Positions 6,935-7,980 of a stretch of DNA of 7,980 bases are shown here, one piece after another. Position 1 is the first letter of the stretch. Each line of letters starts with the position of its first letter. Source of the DNA: Fidelibacterota bacterium UBA2980 (lineage in GTDB: Bacteria; Fidelibacterota; Marinisomatia; Marinisomatales; Marinisomataceae); the NCBI GenBank assembly GCA_002348725.1, contig DEAO01000012.1, positions 10,152 to 18,131 on the forward strand, read 5' to 3'. A program made the position numbers and the translations under genes. The notes under the pieces were generated by a model that searched no databases, was not told the DNA's origin, and was given only the letters and a program-made list of their open reading frames with translations.

Positions 6935-7980
6935 TTTAACAAAGCAATATTGTCAATTATTTTATCTCTTTCAACAATAAAATCATTCAGCTTACTTTTT
7001 TCGTGATTAATAATTTCTGCAGGGGCTTTATCAATAAATGATTTATTATCTAATTTATTTTCAATTGAAGTAATTAAACCTTCGATTTCACTGAGACGCT
7101 TCTTAAGTCTTTCAACTTCAGACTTAGTATCTACTAAATCTCCAAGTGGAACATAAACAACACATTTTTTAGAAATCCCTACAGCAGATTTTTTTGGTTT
7201 TTCAATATCGACATCAATTTCTAATTGATCTATTCCTGAAATATCAATAATTGTATCCTTTATTTTTTGAAATAATTCAGAATCAGATTGATCATTAATC
7301 GATATAAGAACATCAATTTTTTTAGATGGTGCTATATTAAGCTCTGATCGTATGGTTCGTATAGATGTTACCACATCTTTTAATGTATCAATAATCTCAA
7401 CCTTATCTATAACATTGTCTTGATTATATTCTGGCCATGAGCTAACTATAATATCATTATCAGATTTATCTTTTAAATAACTCCAAATTTCTTCGGTAAT
7501 AAATGGAGCGATAGGATGTAATAATAATAAAATATTTTTTAAAACATGTCTTGATATGAGATAAGTATTATTCTTTACAATCTGATTATCACTTTGAAAA
7601 TTAATTTTTGCAAGCTCAATATACCAATCACAAAATTCACTCCATGTAAATTCATAAATCACTTTAATTGCTTCATTGAACTGATAAGAATCATAGTATG
7701 AATTAACTTTTTCAATGGTTTTATTCAATTCACTCAAAATCCATTTATCATAAATGCCTAATTCATCATGATTAATTGATTCATTAAAGGATTCATCATG
7801 ATTTAACATAATAAATCGACTTGCATTCCAAATCTTACTCATAAAATTTCGTCCTATTTCAAGGCCACTTTCAGAAAAATAAACGTCAGATCCTTGAGGA
7901 GACATTAACATAATTGAAAATCGTGTTGCATCTGTTCCATATTTTTCAAATAATGTAATTGGATCAGGAGAATTGCCAAG
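6931..7980 (-). CDS. valS: Valyl-tRNA synthetase, C-terminal part (5' end outside the window)
   Basis: The last 349 codons of valS, a class I aminoacyl-tRNA synthetase that charges tRNA-Val in the cytoplasm; full proteins are usually about 880-950 residues. The visible part starts LGNSPDPITLFEKYGTDATR, the sequence that follows the KMSKS catalytic loop in ValS, so KMSKS itself must lie just past base 7980. Next come RNFMSKIWNASRFI (visible residues 44-57) and the helical anticodon-binding domain with SEFCDWYIELAK (114-125) and LLHPIAPFITEEIWSYL (153-169). The C-terminal coiled-coil arm contacts the tRNA: VPLGDLVDTKSEVERLKKRLSEIEG and onward to the end (about 277-349). The frame is intact and ends in TGA, with the last base pairs shared with the DUF4139 start (ATGA). 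Conserved sequence and all expected C-terminal parts make the call secure; only the edge truncates it. Confidence 0.97.
   Translation of the reverse strand, partial: LGNSPDPITLFEKYGTDATRFSIMLMSPQGSDVYFSESGLEIGRNFMSKIWNASRFIMLNHDESFNESINHDELGIYDKWILSELNKTIEKVNSYYDSYQFNEAIKVIYEFTWSEFCDWYIELAKINFQSDNQIVKNNTYLISRHVLKNILLLLHPIAPFITEEIWSYLKDKSDNDIIVSSWPEYNQDNVIDKVEIIDTLKDVVTSIRTIRSELNIAPSKKIDVLISINDQSDSELFQKIKDTIIDISGIDQLEIDVDIEKPKKSAVGISKKCVVYVPLGDLVDTKSEVERLKKRLSEIEGLITSIENKLDNKSFIDKAPAEIINHEKSKLNDFIVERDKIIDNIALLK

Noticed and set aside
7761..7803. 13-base direct repeat (ATTCATCATGATT at 7761-7773 and 7791-7803) spaced 30 bases apart
   Set aside because: It lies in frame inside valS and encodes two NHDE-containing turns in a variable surface segment. 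With only two copies in AT-rich coding DNA it is neither a repeat array nor an attachment site.

Overview
The window is a fully coding, strongly A+T-rich stretch of bacterial chromosome. All six genes lie on the minus strand, so transcription runs from the high-coordinate end to position 1. In that order they are: the 3' end of valS (valyl-tRNA synthetase), a gene for an exported DUF4139 (MuiA-like) protein, recG (branch-migrating DNA helicase), a small DUF1844 gene, a large membrane protein of the DUF2723 / TMEM260-like O-mannosyltransferase family (GT117), and the 5' part of a family 2 glycosyltransferase gene. valS and the glycosyltransferase gene are each cut by a window edge.

The junctions are very tight. 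valS/DUF4139 and DUF2723/glycosyltransferase share 4-base ATGA stop-start overlaps. DUF4139 and recG overlap by 10 bases. recG and the DUF1844 gene are 12 bases apart, which is the only intergenic space in the window. The DUF1844 gene overlaps the DUF2723 gene by 53 bases if the first ATG is used. I see no terminator, promoter, tRNA, rRNA, CRISPR array, insertion sequence or repeat array. The simplest reading is one polycistronic operon extending beyond both edges, with translational coupling at most junctions.

Functionally the cluster mixes housekeeping information genes (valS, recG) with envelope genes (exported DUF4139 protein, GT-C-type membrane glycosyltransferase, cytoplasmic GT2). The last two could form a surface or protein glycosylation module, but that is inferred from families and adjacency.

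The organism is probably a Gram-negative bacterium of the Bacteroidota/Fibrobacterota-like assemblage or a marine AT-rich relative such as Candidatus Marinimicrobia (SAR406). The reasons are the DUF2723 protein with its Bacteroidota-like conserved motifs, the short Lys-Lys signal peptide ending in Thr-Gln, the low G+C and the compact overlapping layout. This assignment is tentative. TGA is used as a stop (valS, DUF2723 gene), so the genetic code looks standard. I found no convincing new defence or mobile system. The most interesting points are the long out-of-phase DUF1844/DUF2723 overlap, the compact DUF4139 protein with a small beta-barrel-like segment in place of the usual coiled coil, and the putative glycosylation pair.
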